DNA from: Bacillus timonensis
GTDB taxonomy: Bacteria > Bacillota > Bacilli > Bacillales > Bacillaceae_L
Direction of reading: 5' to 3'
DNA: 64,000 nucleotides
Assembly (NCBI RefSeq): GCF_000285535.1
Contig: NZ_HE610988.1
Coordinates: 165,737-229,736, forward strand
A program made the position numbers and the translations under genes. Of this stretch, positions 31,310 to 42,462 are shown piece after piece. The notes beneath the pieces are model-generated. The model searched no databases. It was not told the origin of the DNA and was given only the letters and a program-made list of their open reading frames with translations. The first letter of the stretch is position 1, and the number at the start of each line of letters is the position of its first letter.

Positions 31310-31981
31310 ATGAAAGTGAGACAAGATGCATGGTCACATGAGGATGATCTCTTACTAGCAGAAACCGTATTGCGCTACATTCGTGAAGGTGGAACTCAAT
31401 TAGCAGCATTCGATGAAGTCGGCGATAAATTAAATCGTACATCTGCAGCTTGTGGGTTCAGATGGAATGCTGAAGTCCGCAATAATTATGAACAAGCAAT
31501 TGCAATTGCAAAAAAACAGCGTAAAGAAAGAAAAAGAGCATTAGAAAGATTGAATAAAGAATCATCACCAATGACAAAAGAAGAAGTAAAAAAGAATACA
31601 CTCGTAGAAGAGCCGGCTACACCCGTTTATGTAGAAGAGGTTTCTGCGGAATTAATCCCGATGTCTCATTCAATTACACTTGAAGATTGTATTTCTTTCT
31701 TATCTTCCCTACAAAAGAATAATCTATTTTCCAGTCAATTAGAGATGGAGAATAATCGATTACGTAAAGAAAACGAATCATTAAAACAGAAAACAAAAGA
31801 ACTTGAAAAAAGGCTTGAAAAGTTGTCTGATCAACAGACTATCATTCAAGAAGACTACCAAGCACTTGTACAAATCATGGATCGTGCAAGACGCCTAGTT
31901 ATGTTTGAAGATGCAGAGGATCGTAATTCACCGGCATTTCGAATGGATAAAAACGGCAATCTCGAACAATTAGCTAAATAG
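31310..31981 (+). CDS. rsfA: Prespore-specific regulator RsfA family protein
   Basis: A 223-residue protein with an N-terminal Myb/SANT-like DNA-binding domain (AWSHEDDLLLAETVLRYIR ... GFRWNAEVR) and a long coiled coil (about residues 140-195, LRKENESLKQKTKELEKRLEKL). B. subtilis RsfA adjusts sigma-F target genes in the forespore. YlbO is a related paralogue, so the exact orthologue cannot be fixed by sequence; position next to tcdA supports an RsfA-type gene. SD GGGAG lies 9-10 nt upstream. Confidence 0.85.
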   Translation: MKVRQDAWSHEDDLLLAETVLRYIREGGTQLAAFDEVGDKLNRTSAACGFRWNAEVRNNYEQAIAIAKKQRKERKRALERLNKESSPMTKEEVKKNTLVEEPATPVYVEEVSAELIPMSHSITLEDCISFLSSLQKNNLFSSQLEMENNRLRKENESLKQKTKELEKRLEKLSDQQTIIQEDYQALVQIMDRARRLVMFEDAEDRNSPAFRMDKNGNLEQLAK

Positions 31982-32004
31982 AAAAGTGCTCGAACTAGAC
32001 ATAA

Positions 32005-32036
32005 TAAAAAACGTGGCCGTTTTGGCCACGTTTTTT
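32005..32036. terminator. Bidirectional terminator of rsfA and tcdA
   Basis: AAACGTGGCC / GGCCACGTTTTTT with a 5-nt loop; the tcdA stop codon lies at its right edge. Confidence 0.9.
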
Positions 32037-32799
32037 ACTCATCTTTTACTCTCTTGATTTTAATGTCTTTTAGTAGTTCACGAACAACATAACTCGCCAT
32101 AATCAACCCACAAGCTGATGGAACAAATGCATTTGAAGATGGTGGCATTTTTGCTTTACGGATTTTTGCACCCTCATCGGTAATTTCCTGACGAATTTCT
32201 TCTCGAATAACGATTGGGCTTTCATCAGAGAACACGACAGGAATCCCCTTGTGAATTCCTTCTTTTCGTAACTTTGTACGAATTACCTTTGCGATTGGAT
32301 CCGTATGAGTTTTTGAAATATCCACAATCTTAAAACGTGTTGGATCCATCTTATTTGCTGCGCCCATACTTGAGATGATTGGAATATTACGCTTTAGGCA
32401 TTCCTTCATTAAATGAATCTTATAAATAATTGTATCAGATGCGTCAATAACGAAATCTAGATCATAACTAAAAAATTCTTCAAATGTTTCTTCCGTGTAA
32501 AACATTTTTAGAGCTATTACTTCACAATCAGGGTTTATATCAGCAATACGTTCCTTCATAATGTCGACTTTAGACTGACCAATTGTAGAAAGTAAAGCAG
32601 GTAATTGACGATTAATATTGGTTATATCCACATTGTCCTTATCAACGAGTACCAATCGCCCCACACCAGAACGTGCTAGCGCCTCTACAGAAAAAGAACC
32701 AACGCCTCCCACTCCAAGGACAGCTACTGTACTATTTTTAAGGATATCCACCCCTTGTTTTCCTACTGCTAATTCATTTCGTGAAAATTGGTGTAACAT
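32035..32799 (-). CDS. tcdA: tRNA threonylcarbamoyladenosine dehydratase TcdA
   Basis: A 254-residue E1-like enzyme that cyclises t6A37 of tRNAs to ct6A using ATP. It has the nucleotide site GVGGVGSFSVEALARSGVG, LVLVDKDNVDITNINRQ and the adenylation-domain segment DASDTIIYKIHLMKECLKRNI with the family's conserved Asp. Length is normal. It lies downstream of the 6S RNA gene as in B. subtilis. Confidence 0.93.
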   Translation of the reverse strand: MLHQFSRNELAVGKQGVDILKNSTVAVLGVGGVGSFSVEALARSGVGRLVLVDKDNVDITNINRQLPALLSTIGQSKVDIMKERIADINPDCEVIALKMFYTEETFEEFFSYDLDFVIDASDTIIYKIHLMKECLKRNIPIISSMGAANKMDPTRFKIVDISKTHTDPIAKVIRTKLRKEGIHKGIPVVFSDESPIVIREEIRQEITDEGAKIRKAKMPPSSNAFVPSACGLIMASYVVRELLKDIKIKRVKDE

Positions 32800-32817
32800 A
32801 TCTTCAACTCCATCTAC

Positions 32818-32848
32818 TATTCAATCGTGGGTGAACCCCGACTGAATA
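32818..32848. other. Hairpin upstream of tcdA
   Basis: TATTCAATCGTGG paired with CCCCGACTGAATA (one G-U and one mismatch depending on strand) about 20 nt upstream of the tcdA start, followed by AATAAAGTTAAATTCAG, a second small palindrome. It vaguely recalls the first stem of the dispersed element (AATAAAGTTA) but lacks the other blocks. Possible 5'-UTR structure. Confidence 0.4.
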
Positions 32849-32952
32849 AAGTTAAATTCAGCTTAGCTTGTTTTGTATTTTTACCAGAATTAGAATATAA
32901 CATACTTCAACTAATTTCAAGAATTTCTATATGAATTTATGTATTTTCAACA

Positions 32953-32990
32953 TAAAAAACCCCTGTTCACCAAAAGTAAACAGGGATTTA
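32953..32990 (-). terminator. Terminator of 6S RNA
   Basis: CCCTGTTTAC / GTGAACAGGG stem followed by TTTTTT on the minus strand, about 25 nt beyond the closing stem of the 6S RNA. Confidence 0.9.
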
Positions 32991-33011
32991 TTTCATCATA
33001 TAGTAAAACGA

Positions 33012-33206
33012 TAGAAGTCCCAATCGTGTCGTCGATGCCTTAGTTTTGAACCCGCTCACCGCAGGTGGGTACCCTGTTTCAACCTTTGTAAGTCCCCTAA
33101 TGCAATGAATGGGGCATTTACGCAAATTGAAAACTCCGGGCTCCCGTATAATCTATTGTTCGGTCAAAACAATAGGTTATACGACAAACACATCAGGACT
33201 TCTTAT
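33012..33206 (-). ncRNA. bsrA: 6S RNA (6S-1 type)
   Basis: An RNA of about 195 nt, minus strand, between aspS and tcdA, the place of 6S-1 in B. subtilis. It is closed by AAGTCCTGATGTG at the 5' end with CGATTGGGACTT at the 3' end, and has extended paired arms around an internal bubble (ATAACCTATTGT with ACAATAGATTAT) and the GGGTACCCACCTGCGG segment typical of this family. 6S RNA binds sigma-A RNA polymerase as a promoter mimic and serves as template for product RNAs. Confidence 0.88.
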
Positions 33207-33214
33207 ATGTCACA

Positions 33215-33244
33215 ATAATAACACACGACATACGTTCTATACAA
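33215..33244 (-). promoter_or_regulatory. Promoter of 6S RNA
   Basis: On the minus strand: TTGTAT (33239-33244), 18-nt spacer, TATTAT (33215-33220), ending about 9 nt before the first base of the closing stem. Confidence 0.7.
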
Positions 33245-33268
33245 GTTGACCAAAAAGGGTTTTGTTCG

Positions 33269-35038
33269 CTATTTTCGAACATTTAACGACAAATACAAGT
33301 CGTTTAATTGTGCTTTGCTCACTTCACTTGGAGCATCTGTTAAAAGGTCACTTGCACTTGCTGTTTTAGGGAATGCAATCGTATCACGTAGATTTGTTCT
33401 ACCTGCTAAAAGCATTACAAGTCGGTCTAAACCTAATGCAATACCGCCATGTGGTGGTGTACCATATTCAAATGCTTCTAATAAGAATCCAAACTGCTCG
33501 TTTGCTTCTTCTTCGGTAAATCCTAACACTTTAAACATTTTCTCTTGGATATCACGTTCGAAAATACGAAGTGAGCCTCCACCTAACTCATAGCCGTTCA
33601 AAACAAGGTCATATGCTTGTGCCTTTACTTCCCATGGTTTGCTTTCTAGGAGTTCGATATCTTCTCTAGCTGGCATTGTAAATGGGTGGTGTGCTGCATA
33701 ATAACGTCCATCTTCTTCATCAAACTCAAACAGTGGCCAATCAGTTACCCAAAGGAAATTAAATTTAGAAGAATCAATTAAATCAAGCTCTTTACCAAGT
33801 TTTAATCGTAATGCTCCAAGTGCATCTGCTACTACATTCGGCTTATCAGCTACAAAGAAGAGTAGGTCCCCTGCAGATGCTTCTAATACAGCTCTTAAAG
33901 CCTTTTGTTCTTCAGCATCGAAAAACTTAGCGATTGGGCCTTTTAACTCATCTTCTTCAACCTTCAACCACGCAAGTCCTTTCGCACCATAACGATTCAC
34001 ATATTCAGTGAGACCATCTATGTCTTTCCGTGTATAGTTACTCGCGGCACCTTTTGCATTGATTGCTTTAACTTGCCCACCAGTTGCTACAGCATTGCTG
34101 AATACTTTAAAGCCACTTTCCTTCACGACTTCAGATAGGTCGATCAATTCCATTTCAAAACGAGTATCAGGTTTATCTGAGCCATATCGGTTCATTGCAT
34201 CAGTATATGTTAATCGTGGTAATGGAAGCTCAATTTCGATTCCTTTAACATCCTTCATTAACTTTTTCATCATTTGTTCAGCCATCGCAATGATATCTTC
34301 TTGACTCATGAAAGACGTTTCAATATCAATTTGTGTAAATTCCGGCTGTCTGTCCGCACGTAAATCTTCGTCTCTAAAACAACGTGCAATTTGGTAATAA
34401 CGATCAAATCCCCCCACCATCAAGAGCTGTTTAAAGATCTGTGGTGATTGTGGAAGTGCGTAAAACTCACCTGGATGTACACGACTTGGCACAAGATAGT
34501 CACGAGCGCCCTCTGGAGTACTCTTTGTTAAAATTGGTGTTTCAATATCAAGGAATCCTTCACTATCGAGATAATCCCTAATTGATTTAGTGACATTATG
34601 GCGCATTTTGAATGTTTCAAACATAGCAGGTCTACGAAGGTCTAAATAACGATATTTTAATCGTAAATCCTCGGAAACTTCAGAGCGGTCTTCAATCATA
34701 AATGGAGGAGTTTTTGCTTCATTTATGATTTTCACTTCAGCAACCTTGATTTCAATTTTTCCGGTTGTAATATTATTATTTATTGTTGATTCATCACGAG
34801 CAACAACAATACCATCTACATCCAATACATATTCATTTCTTACCGTTTCAGCTAATTCTAACGCTTCCTTTGATTCTTCCGGGTTGAATACAATTTGGAC
34901 GATTCCTGTTCTATCTCTTAAGTCGATAAAAATAAGTCCTCCTAAGTCTCTTCGTCTTTGAACCCATCCCTTTAATGTTACTTTTTCGCCGATTGCTTGT
35001 TCGGTGATTTCACCACAATAATACGTTCTTCCAAACAT
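33269..35038 (-). CDS. aspS: Aspartyl-tRNA synthetase
   Basis: A 589-residue class IIb synthetase of the bacterial type: OB-fold anticodon domain ([23 protein letters not shown]), catalytic core with [18 protein letters not shown], the inserted GAD domain and motif 3 [12 protein letters not shown]. It charges tRNA-Asp. ATG at 35038 ([10 protein letters not shown]) has AGGAG upstream and is preferred to the GTG at 35047. It starts 11 nt after hisS and shares its T-box control. Confidence 0.97.
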   Translation of the reverse strand: MFGRTYYCGEITEQAIGEKVTLKGWVQRRRDLGGLIFIDLRDRTGIVQIVFNPEESKEALELAETVRNEYVLDVDGIVVARDESTINNNITTGKIEIKVAEVKIINEAKTPPFMIEDRSEVSEDLRLKYRYLDLRRPAMFETFKMRHNVTKSIRDYLDSEGFLDIETPILTKSTPEGARDYLVPSRVHPGEFYALPQSPQIFKQLLMVGGFDRYYQIARCFRDEDLRADRQPEFTQIDIETSFMSQEDIIAMAEQMMKKLMKDVKGIEIELPLPRLTYTDAMNRYGSDKPDTRFEMELIDLSEVVKESGFKVFSNAVATGGQVKAINAKGAASNYTRKDIDGLTEYVNRYGAKGLAWLKVEEDELKGPIAKFFDAEEQKALRAVLEASAGDLLFFVADKPNVVADALGALRLKLGKELDLIDSSKFNFLWVTDWPLFEFDEEDGRYYAAHHPFTMPAREDIELLESKPWEVKAQAYDLVLNGYELGGGSLRIFERDIQEKMFKVLGFTEEEANEQFGFLLEAFEYGTPPHGGIALGLDRLVMLLAGRTNLRDTIAFPKTASASDLLTDAPSEVSKAQLNDLYLSLNVRK

Positions 35039-35049
35039 GTTTCCCACTC

Positions 35050-36318
35050 CTAATGACTTTTTTCAAGTATATATGATATGAATTGATCAATTTGGACTTC
35101 TTCCTGATTTCCAGATTCCATATTTTTCACGTTAATTACGTTTCTTTCTAACTCTTCGTCTCCCAAAATGGCAACAAATTTAGCATGTAATCTGTCTGCT
35201 GCTTTGAATTGGGCTTTTACTTTTTTATTTAAATAGTCTTTTTCTGCTACTAAACCAGCTTTTCTAAGTTTATTAATTAACACTACGGATTTTGCAGAAG
35301 CAGCCTCTCCAATTGCTGCAACATAGCAGTCTACTCTCTCCTCAACTGGTAGTTCAATACCTTCAGCATTCAAGGCAGCTAAAAGTCTTTCGATACTTAA
35401 TGCAAAACCGATTCCTGGTGTTTCAGGCCCTCCAAGACCCTCAACCAAACCATTGTAACGTCCTCCCCCACATAATGTCGTAATGGCCCCAAAGCCTTCC
35501 GCATCACTCATAATTTCAAATGCAGTGTGATTGTAGTAGTCTAACCCTCGAACAAGACCAGAATCAACCTCGAAATCAATTTGTAATTCTGTTAAGTAAG
35601 ACTTAACCTTACTAAAGTATTCACTTGATTCCTCGTTTAAATAATCGAGAATAGAAGGTGCAGAATGCATTAATTCGTGGTCACGGTCCTTTTTACAATC
35701 TAAAATACGCATTGGATTCTTCTCAAGTCTAGATTGACAGTCTGAACAAAACTCATCAATTCTAGGTGAAAAATGTGCAATTAATGCATCACGGTGTGCA
35801 CTTCTACTGGATTTATCACCTAGACTATTGATAACAAGTTTTAGTTTTTTCAAACCCAGTGATTTGTAGATTTCCATTGCTAATGCAATGACTTCTGCAT
35901 CGATTGCTGGATCATTACTACCTAATGCCTCAACACCAAATTGCACGAACTGACGGAAACGACCAGCTTGTGGTCGCTCATAACGGAACATTGGGCCACA
36001 ATAATAAAGTTTAGTTGGCTGTGATGGGTTGCCAAACATTTTGTTTTCTACATATGAGCGAACAACTGCTGCAGTACCTTCTGGTCGAAGGGTAAGGCTA
36101 CGTTCTCCACGGTCTTCGAAAGTATACATTTCTTTTGTGACAATGTCTGTGGTTTCCCCAACGCTACGTAAAAATAGTTCTGTATGTTCAAAAATCGGTG
36201 TCCGAATTTCTTTATAATTAAATCTTTTGCAGATATCTCGAGCTTTCTCCTCAATATATTGCCATTTTTCCACATTACCTGGAAGAATGTCCTGCGTTCC
36301 TCTAGGAATATTAACCAA
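35050..36318 (-). CDS. hisS: Histidyl-tRNA synthetase
   Basis: A 422-residue class II synthetase with [11 protein letters not shown] at the start, motif 2 [14 protein letters not shown], the histidine-specific motifs [12 protein letters not shown] and [15 protein letters not shown], and the C-terminal anticodon domain. The operon hisS-aspS is expressed under the T-box at 36378-36760. Confidence 0.97.
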   Translation of the reverse strand: MVNIPRGTQDILPGNVEKWQYIEEKARDICKRFNYKEIRTPIFEHTELFLRSVGETTDIVTKEMYTFEDRGERSLTLRPEGTAAVVRSYVENKMFGNPSQPTKLYYCGPMFRYERPQAGRFRQFVQFGVEALGSNDPAIDAEVIALAMEIYKSLGLKKLKLVINSLGDKSSRSAHRDALIAHFSPRIDEFCSDCQSRLEKNPMRILDCKKDRDHELMHSAPSILDYLNEESSEYFSKVKSYLTELQIDFEVDSGLVRGLDYYNHTAFEIMSDAEGFGAITTLCGGGRYNGLVEGLGGPETPGIGFALSIERLLAALNAEGIELPVEERVDCYVAAIGEAASAKSVVLINKLRKAGLVAEKDYLNKKVKAQFKAADRLHAKFVAILGDEELERNVINVKNMESGNQEEVQIDQFISYILEKSH

Positions 36319-36377
36319 TTTTTACTCCTCCTTACTTAAGGTTATGTACATTACCATTTCTCCAAAAAATAATAAAA

Positions 36378-36760
36378 GCTCCCATCCCTACAATAAATTG
36401 TAGGGACGAGAGCTTGGATTCCCGTGGTGCCACCCTAGTTAAAACTAAACGCGCAAGTATGCACGAAACTCTTCGTTAGCTTCGTTTTCTACGATACTCA
36501 TGCACCAAATACGTGCAATTCGTTTCTCGAAAACTCACTACCACGACCTTCTTGGTTGTTGAAGAGACTTTAGTTTTCACTCAATCAGTTAACGCCTGAA
36601 ACGTTCAACTCCTACTAGAGCATTCGCTTTTTCAGAGAGAAACCTACGAGGTGTTCGTTCAATAAGTCATCATGTAGGAATGTTTTCAGCCTATGACATT
36701 CCCTCTCTATTCATGTGTAGTCCTATCTACTGTTCCCCATCACTGGTTCAAAATATAACG
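36378..36760 (-). promoter_or_regulatory. T-box riboswitch of hisS-aspS (histidine specifier)
   Basis: A leader of about 380 nt. The T-box sequence AGGGTGGCACCACGGG lies near 36422-36437, followed on the minus strand by a long terminator (AGCTCTCGTCCCTACAAT paired with ATTGTAGGGATGGGAGCT, 36378-36415) and TTTTATT. Stem I closes with CCTAC/GTAGG, and its 3' side reads GAACACCTC, placing CAC (His) as specifier. No GAC is seen there, so aspS appears to respond to histidine tRNA charging by co-transcription. The 593-nt gap holds only this leader and its promoter. Confidence 0.9.
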
Positions 36761-36845
36761 GTTATTCAAAACAACACCAAATGATAAGCTGTGAAGTTTT
36801 GAAAACATCTTTTTTTAAAAGAATTTTTTTGAAGAATTTTATATA

Positions 36846-36874
36846 ATCATACGTATGAACTTCGTTTGTGTCAA
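36846..36874 (-). promoter_or_regulatory. Sigma-A promoter of hisS-aspS
   Basis: On the minus strand: TTGACA (36869-36874), 17-nt spacer, TATGAT (36846-36851), a strong housekeeping promoter upstream of the T-box. Confidence 0.85.
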
Positions 36875-36911
36875 GTTTATGAGTTAATTTTTTTATTTAA
36901 AGAAAATATGT

Positions 36912-37088
36912 TTAGGAACGATGTAGTTGCTTTTTTAGGTTTCGAACATCTTTAACAGAAACACCAAATTCACTAGCTAATTCAACATATGTTGATGACT
37001 GCTCTTTTTGAATAAAATCATGGAAATCAACTCCGAATAAGTTTCCTCCTGTGTTTTGAACATTGTTGCTTTTCTCACTAAATCTCAT
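36912..37088 (-). CDS. yrzK: YrzK-like small protein
   Basis: A 58-residue protein with MRFSEKSNN at the start and a helix-turn-helix-like C-half (SSTYVELASEFGVSVKDVRN, then LKKQLHRS), resembling a sigma-factor or recombinase HTH. AGGGG lies about 8 nt upstream. B. subtilis has a gene of this size (yrzK) at the same place between hisS and yrvJ; the link rests on position and size. Function is unknown; DNA binding is inferred. Confidence 0.65.
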   Translation of the reverse strand: MRFSEKSNNVQNTGGNLFGVDFHDFIQKEQSSTYVELASEFGVSVKDVRNLKKQLHRS

Positions 37089-37221
37089 CCTATTCGCCCC
37101 TTTTTCGTGTTAAAATATATCTTTCCCTTTTTTTAGATTTTCTTTCTATAAAAACAGGATTTTTTTTATTTTTAGCGAATCTTTATAAAGCTATGTTTTT
37201 TTACTCAAGGAGGCTTTTTAC

Positions 37222-39002
37222 GTGTTACACAAGATTTTAAAATTTGGACTTGCGTTCATCCTCGCAATTGTATTTTCAATTACGACGAACCCTGGACTAC
37301 CAACAAATGCTGAAACATTCGCAATCATTGATACTCCTATTTTAAACGTGAGAGAAGGTCCCGGGTTATCTTATGCAAGAAATGCGCAGGTCAAACAGGG
37401 AGAAAAATACACAATCATCGATAAAAAAGGTGATTGGGTTAAACTGCAGCTTTCCTCAGGGAAAACTGGCTGGGTAGCTTCCTGGCTTATTAAAGAAAAC
37501 CAGTCCAACCCCAAACCAACCGTTTCTTCATCAACAGTTGTTTCAACCGTGGATGGACTAAGACTTCGCAGCGGTCCTGGGACAAACTTTCAAGTAATTG
37601 GTTCGTTAAACAAAGGAACTGAGGCTGGGTTTATTGAAGCAAATAACAATTGGACAAAAATTTCTTTAAATGGACATATTGGTTGGGTTTCCTCGCAATT
37701 TGTCGCGGCCAAGCAAACATCTGGTTCATCGAATTCAAAACCTGGTTCAAATGCTAGTACTTCAAAAAAACAGGAACAATAACTGCTTCCATTTTAAATG
37801 TAAGGGACCAGCCTAATTTACAAGGAAGAATTATTGGAAAGTTAAAGCAAAATGCAAATGTGACCATTACAAATGAAAGAGAAAGCTGGTTAGAAATTGA
37901 GTTTGGCGGTAGTTCTGGCTGGATACATAGAAATTTTGTTGCAGGTATTTCTTCTACAGAGGAAAAACCTTCTCAGCCTGCTACACCACCGCAAAGTCCT
38001 TCAAGTCAAGGAAAAATCGGCGTTGTTACCGCATCTAGCTTAAATGTACGGGATAATGGATCCCTTTCTGGTAAAATCATTGGAAGTCTTAAGCAAGGAA
38101 ATCAAGTAACAATTGAAGAAGAAGTAAATAATTGGAGTCGTATAAGATTAGCAAATGGGAATATTGGTTGGGTTGCAAGTTGGTATCTTGAAGTTCAGAT
38201 GAAAACACCAACCGAAACACCAAGTGCCGGGCAGTCAACGGTAAAAATCCTTTATAATGGGACAAATATTCGCTCAGGCTCTTCTACTTCACAATCAGTA
38301 GTTGCACGTGCAAATGAAGGTGATACGTTTGCAATGCTTGCCAAGGAAGGTGACTGGTATAAAATTAACCTTCCCGGAAATAAAATTGGATATGTTGCAG
38401 GGTGGTTAGTTTCGATTAATGGTTCACAAACAATTGTTGAACGCCCTGGAATTAATCAATATTTAAAAGGAAAAACCATCGTTATCGATCCTGGACATGG
38501 CGGAAACGATAGTGGAGCAATTGGGGTTAGTGGGACTTATGAAAAAACCCTTAATATACGCACAGCAAAAATAGTCTTTGATAAACTTAGTGCATCAGGA
38601 GCTAACGTAGTGCTGACAAGGAATAGTGATAATTATGTTAGCCTGCGTTCCAGGGTTAGTATCTCTCATTATCGAAATGCAGATGCATTTGTAAGTATTC
38701 ATTATGATAGCACTAATGACCGAAGTGTACGTGGGGTAACATCCTATTACTACAAAAATATCGATGTTGGCCTTGCTTCAACAATTCAATCAGAATTGGT
38801 CAAAAACACTGGTTTTAAAAACAGACAACATCGACTAGGTAATTATCAGGTGTTACGAGAAAATCGAAATCCTTCTGTCTTATTGGAATTAGGTTTTATT
38901 AGTAACCCTACGGAAGAATATACTGTGAATACTAATAACTTTCAGGAAAATGTCTCAAACGGAATTTATTATGGACTTGCTCAATATTTTAAAGCAAACT
39001 AA
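37222..39002 (+). pseudogene. yrvJ: SH3b-repeat N-acetylmuramoyl-L-alanine amidase, one frameshift (YrvJ)
   Basis: A cell-wall hydrolase read in two frames. The first (37222-37782, GTG start, strong SD, signal peptide to about residue 33) carries two bacterial SH3 domains; the second (through 39002) carries three more SH3 domains and a C-terminal Amidase_3 domain with DPGHGG, SIHYDS and LLELGFISN zinc/catalytic motifs. One extra A in the A7 run at 37764-37770 joins the frames exactly through a third SH3 domain (GTITASILNVRD). As written, the product is a secreted two-SH3 protein without a catalytic domain. Recent mutation, slippage or sequencing error are all possible. Confidence 0.85.
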
Positions 39003-39011
39003 TCCCCAAGT

Positions 39012-39050
39012 AAAAATGCCTCAAAAGCAAATCGCTTTTGAGGCATTTTT
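39012..39050. terminator. Bidirectional terminator of yrvJ and dtd
   Basis: A 17-bp perfect stem AAAAATGCCTCAAAAGC / GCTTTTGAGGCATTTTT with a 5-nt loop between convergent genes. Confidence 0.92.
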
Positions 39051-39093
39051 GATTGTCAAGCTTCAAGCGCCGGCAGCATCTGGAACTCTTAGA

Positions 39094-39534
39094 TTATTTA
39101 CTTTCAATTATCAATGTGACAGGTCCATCATTTGTAAATTGAACATCCATCATTGCTCCGAATGAACCTGTTTCAACATGTACACCTTTTTCTCGAATCT
39201 CTGCATTAAAAAAGTCGTACATCTTTTCCGCAAATTCAGGCTTTGCAGCATCCATAAAATTTGGCCGTCGTCCTTTCCGACAATCTCCGTATAACGTAAA
39301 TTGTGACACGGAAAGGATATCTCCTTTTATATCTAGCAGTGATAAATTCATTTTCCCATTATCATCTTCAAAGATACGGAGATTGACAATTTTATCAGCC
39401 ACGTATTTGATATCCTCTATTGTATCTGAATGAGTGATACCCACTAAAAGCATTAAACCATTATCTATGGAACCCACTTTTTCATTTTGAACAGTTACTG
39501 ATGCGTTTTTCGCACGTTGTACGACAACTCTCAT
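39094..39534 (-). CDS. dtd: D-aminoacyl-tRNA deacylase
   Basis: A 146-residue enzyme removing D-amino acids (and glycine mischarged on tRNA-Ala) from tRNA. It has [13 protein letters not shown] at the start, the active-site motif [10 protein letters not shown] and the cross-subunit loop [11 protein letters not shown] (Gly-cisPro variant NxGPVT). It overlaps the relA stop by 3-4 nt, so the two are translationally coupled. Confidence 0.96.
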   Translation of the reverse strand: MRVVVQRAKNASVTVQNEKVGSIDNGLMLLVGITHSDTIEDIKYVADKIVNLRIFEDDNGKMNLSLLDIKGDILSVSQFTLYGDCRKGRRPNFMDAAKPEFAEKMYDFFNAEIREKGVHVETGSFGAMMDVQFTNDGPVTLIIESK

Positions 39535-41720
39535 GACATCACCCTACGAACAGAATATATATCACGAATTTGTTTAATTCGTTCAACAACCTTATGAAGG
39601 TGACTCACATTTTGAATAGAAATAGACATATTGATGGTTGCCATTTTGTTTCGATCAGATCTCCCTGACACAGCAGAAATATTTGTTTTTGTTTCGTTCA
39701 CGGCCTGAAGAACCTCATTTAATAAGCCACGACGATCAAATCCGTTAATCTCAATTTCAACATTGAACTCTTTCCGATCGTTTAAATTACTTTCCCATTC
39801 AACTTCAATTAGACGCTGCTGGGCATCCTTTGTATGAACATTCTGGCAGTCAGCACGGTGAACAGAAACACCTCTACCTTTTGTAATAAAACCGACAATT
39901 TCATCTCCAGGTACTGGATTACAGCATTTTGATAGACGGATTAGTAGATTATCTATTCCTTGAACTTGTACACCAGAATCACGTCTTTTTGAGCGTGCTG
40001 AGACTTGTTTCACCTCAGAGACAGTTTCTGCAACTTGTTCAAGATCTCGTTGCTTCCTAAGTTTATCAGTTAAACGATTTGCAATTTGTGCAGCAGTAAT
40101 TCCGTTATACCCAATTGCAGCATACATATCGTCTTCATTTGAAAAGTTAAATTTTTCAGCAACCCTTTTGATATTTTCAGGTGTCAAAATATCCTTTACT
40201 TCAAATTCAAGGTTCCGAATCTCTTTTTCAACAAGTTCTTTCCCTTTTTCAATATTTTCTTCTCTGCGCTGCTTCTTAAAGAACTGACGTATTTTATTTT
40301 TTGCTTGTGACGTCTGGGCAAGCTTCACCCAATCTTGACTAGGACCATAGGAATGCTTCGAAGTTAAGATTTCAATGATATCCCCTGTTTTTAGTGTATA
40401 GTCCAAGGTTACCATTTTACCATTTACTTTTGCTCCAATTGTTTTATTTCCAATTTCAGAGTGAATTCGGTATGCAAAATCAATCGGAACAGAACCTGAC
40501 GGTAGTTCAATAACGTCTCCTTTTGGTGTAAAAACGAAAACCATATCTGAAAATAAATCAATTTTTAAAGACTCCATGAACTCTTCAGCATTAGTCGCGT
40601 CATTTTGCCACTCTAAGATTTCACGAAACCATGTTAATTTTTCTTCAAATGAAGACTGTTGGTTTACTTGCTTGCCTTCTTTGTACGCCCAATGTGCTGC
40701 AATCCCGTATTCAGCAATTTGGTGCATTTCTACTGTTCGAATTTGCACTTCAAGTGGGTCGCCCTTTGGCCCAATTACCGTTGTATGCAGGGATTGATAC
40801 ATATTTGGCTTCGGCATTGCAATGTAATCTTTAAATCGACCAGGCATTGGCTTCCAACAAGTATGAATGATTCCTAAAACCGCATAACAATCTTTAATAC
40901 TATTTACTACAATCCGTACTGCAAGAAGGTCATAGATTTCATTAAATTGTTTATTTTGAAGAACCATTTTACGATAAATGCTATAAATATGCTTAGGTCG
41001 ACCTGAAATATCCGCCTTAATTGAAACCTCATCAACCCGATCTTTTACTTCCTTAATCACTTCTTCAAGATACTCCTCACGTTCCGCACGTTTCTTTTTC
41101 ATGAGGTTAACAATACGGTAATATTGCTGTGGATTTAAGTAGCGTAAGGCTGTATCCTCAAGCTCCCATTTGATTCTAGATATACCGAGACGGTGGGCCA
41201 ATGGAGCGAATATTTCAAGTGTCTCATTGGAAATCCGCCGCTGTTTTTCCGGTGGGAGATGTTTGAGAGTACGCATATTATGCAAACGGTCGGCCAGTTT
41301 GATTAAAATAACACGAATGTCTTGGGCCATTGCAACAAACATTTTTCGATGATTTTCAGCTTGTTGTTCTTCCTTCGATTTATATTTAATTTTCCCTAAT
41401 TTTGTAACCCCATCAACAAGCATTGCTACTTCAGAAGAAAACGCATCACTGATTTCTTGGAGGGTGACATTTGTGTCCTCCACAACATCGTGTAAAAATC
41501 CGCCGGCAATGGTTGATGGATCCATTTCAAGATCAACTAAAATACCGGCTACCTGTACAGGATGGATAATGTATGGTTCACCAGATTTACGGAATTGCTC
41601 TTTATGAGCTTCTTCTGCAAATTTGTATGCACGTTTAATAAACTCAATATCATTGTCGTTCAAATATTTTTTTGCATTTTCTATCACTTGCTCAGGAGTT
41701 AAGACCTGTTCGTTTGCCAT
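39531..41720 (-). CDS. relA: (p)ppGpp synthetase/hydrolase RelA
   Basis: A 729-residue bifunctional Rel: HD hydrolase domain ([29 protein letters not shown]), synthetase domain ([15 protein letters not shown]), TGS domain ([23 protein letters not shown]), zinc-finger region with [12 protein letters not shown] and a C-terminal ACT domain. ATG at 41720 has AGGTGAT upstream and is preferred to the GTG at 41732. It controls the stringent response and has its own promoter at 41809-41837. Confidence 0.97.
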   Translation of the reverse strand: MANEQVLTPEQVIENAKKYLNDNDIEFIKRAYKFAEEAHKEQFRKSGEPYIIHPVQVAGILVDLEMDPSTIAGGFLHDVVEDTNVTLQEISDAFSSEVAMLVDGVTKLGKIKYKSKEEQQAENHRKMFVAMAQDIRVILIKLADRLHNMRTLKHLPPEKQRRISNETLEIFAPLAHRLGISRIKWELEDTALRYLNPQQYYRIVNLMKKKRAEREEYLEEVIKEVKDRVDEVSIKADISGRPKHIYSIYRKMVLQNKQFNEIYDLLAVRIVVNSIKDCYAVLGIIHTCWKPMPGRFKDYIAMPKPNMYQSLHTTVIGPKGDPLEVQIRTVEMHQIAEYGIAAHWAYKEGKQVNQQSSFEEKLTWFREILEWQNDATNAEEFMESLKIDLFSDMVFVFTPKGDVIELPSGSVPIDFAYRIHSEIGNKTIGAKVNGKMVTLDYTLKTGDIIEILTSKHSYGPSQDWVKLAQTSQAKNKIRQFFKKQRREENIEKGKELVEKEIRNLEFEVKDILTPENIKRVAEKFNFSNEDDMYAAIGYNGITAAQIANRLTDKLRKQRDLEQVAETVSEVKQVSARSKRRDSGVQVQGIDNLLIRLSKCCNPVPGDEIVGFITKGRGVSVHRADCQNVHTKDAQQRLIEVEWESNLNDRKEFNVEIEINGFDRRGLLNEVLQAVNETKTNISAVSGRSDRNKMATINMSISIQNVSHLHKVVERIKQIRDIYSVRRVMS

Positions 41721-41808
41721 GGATTTTATCACCTTTTTAGAAATTGAAGATTCAAAGAACTATTCTTTGAATCTTTTTTACAAAGTATAAAATTAGATTA
41801 TTGTTACT

Positions 41809-41837
41809 ATTATCTTGAAAATCTTGAAAGATGTAAA
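41809..41837 (-). promoter_or_regulatory. Candidate relA promoter
   Basis: On the minus strand: TTTACA (41832-41837), 17-nt spacer, GATAAT (41809-41814). The spacer holds a TTTCAAGAT/TTTTCAAGAT direct repeat. It lies after the apt terminator. Confidence 0.65.
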
Positions 41838-41910
41838 GGGAAATGACAGAAATATTACCTCTTAAGACGAAAAATTCTTTTACCAGCAGGTTACCGATTG
41901 GAACCTACTA

Positions 41911-41942
41911 AAAAAAGCACTCATATTTGAGCGCCTTTTTTA
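41911..41942 (-). terminator. Terminator of recJ-apt
   Basis: GCGCTC / GAGTGC stem (one G-U) flanked by A and T runs, just after apt. Confidence 0.82.
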
Positions 41943-41949
41943 ATTAACT

Positions 41950-42462
41950 TTAAAACTGCATGAGTGTTAACACATCATAGCCATCAAGCTTTTTACGACC
42001 GTCTAGGTATGTGAGTTCGATGAGGAATGCAATCCCTGCAACAACACCGCCAAGCTGTTCAACAAGATTGATTGTTGCCTCAATGGTTCCACCGGTTGCT
42101 AATAAGTCATCTGTGATTAATACACGTTGACCTGGTTTAATTGCATCTTTATGAATTGTTAGAACATCTTTTCCGTATTCTAAACCATAATCTACTTTTA
42201 TCACATCTCTAGGAAGCTTTCCTTCCTTCCTAACAGGAGCAAAGCCAACACCATGTGCATATGCTACTGGACAACCAATAATGAAACCTCGAGCCTCTGG
42301 TCCAACTACAAGGTCAATTTGTTTTTCCCTTGCATACTTCACGATTTGGTCTGTAGCATACTTATATGCCTCACCGTCATTCATTAAAGGTGTTATATCC
42401 TTAAATTTAATTCCTGGCTTTGGATAATCTTCAACAATTTCTATAAACTTTTTTAAATCCAT
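41950..42462 (-). CDS. apt: Adenine phosphoribosyltransferase
   Basis: A 170-residue enzyme making AMP from adenine and PRPP. It has [15 protein letters not shown] at the start, the PEARGFIIG flexible region and the PRPP loop [13 protein letters not shown]. Length is standard. Its ATG overlaps the recJ stop (TAATG), showing coupling. Confidence 0.97.
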   Translation of the reverse strand: MDLKKFIEIVEDYPKPGIKFKDITPLMNDGEAYKYATDQIVKYAREKQIDLVVGPEARGFIIGCPVAYAHGVGFAPVRKEGKLPRDVIKVDYGLEYGKDVLTIHKDAIKPGQRVLITDDLLATGGTIEATINLVEQLGGVVAGIAFLIELTYLDGRKKLDGYDVLTLMQF

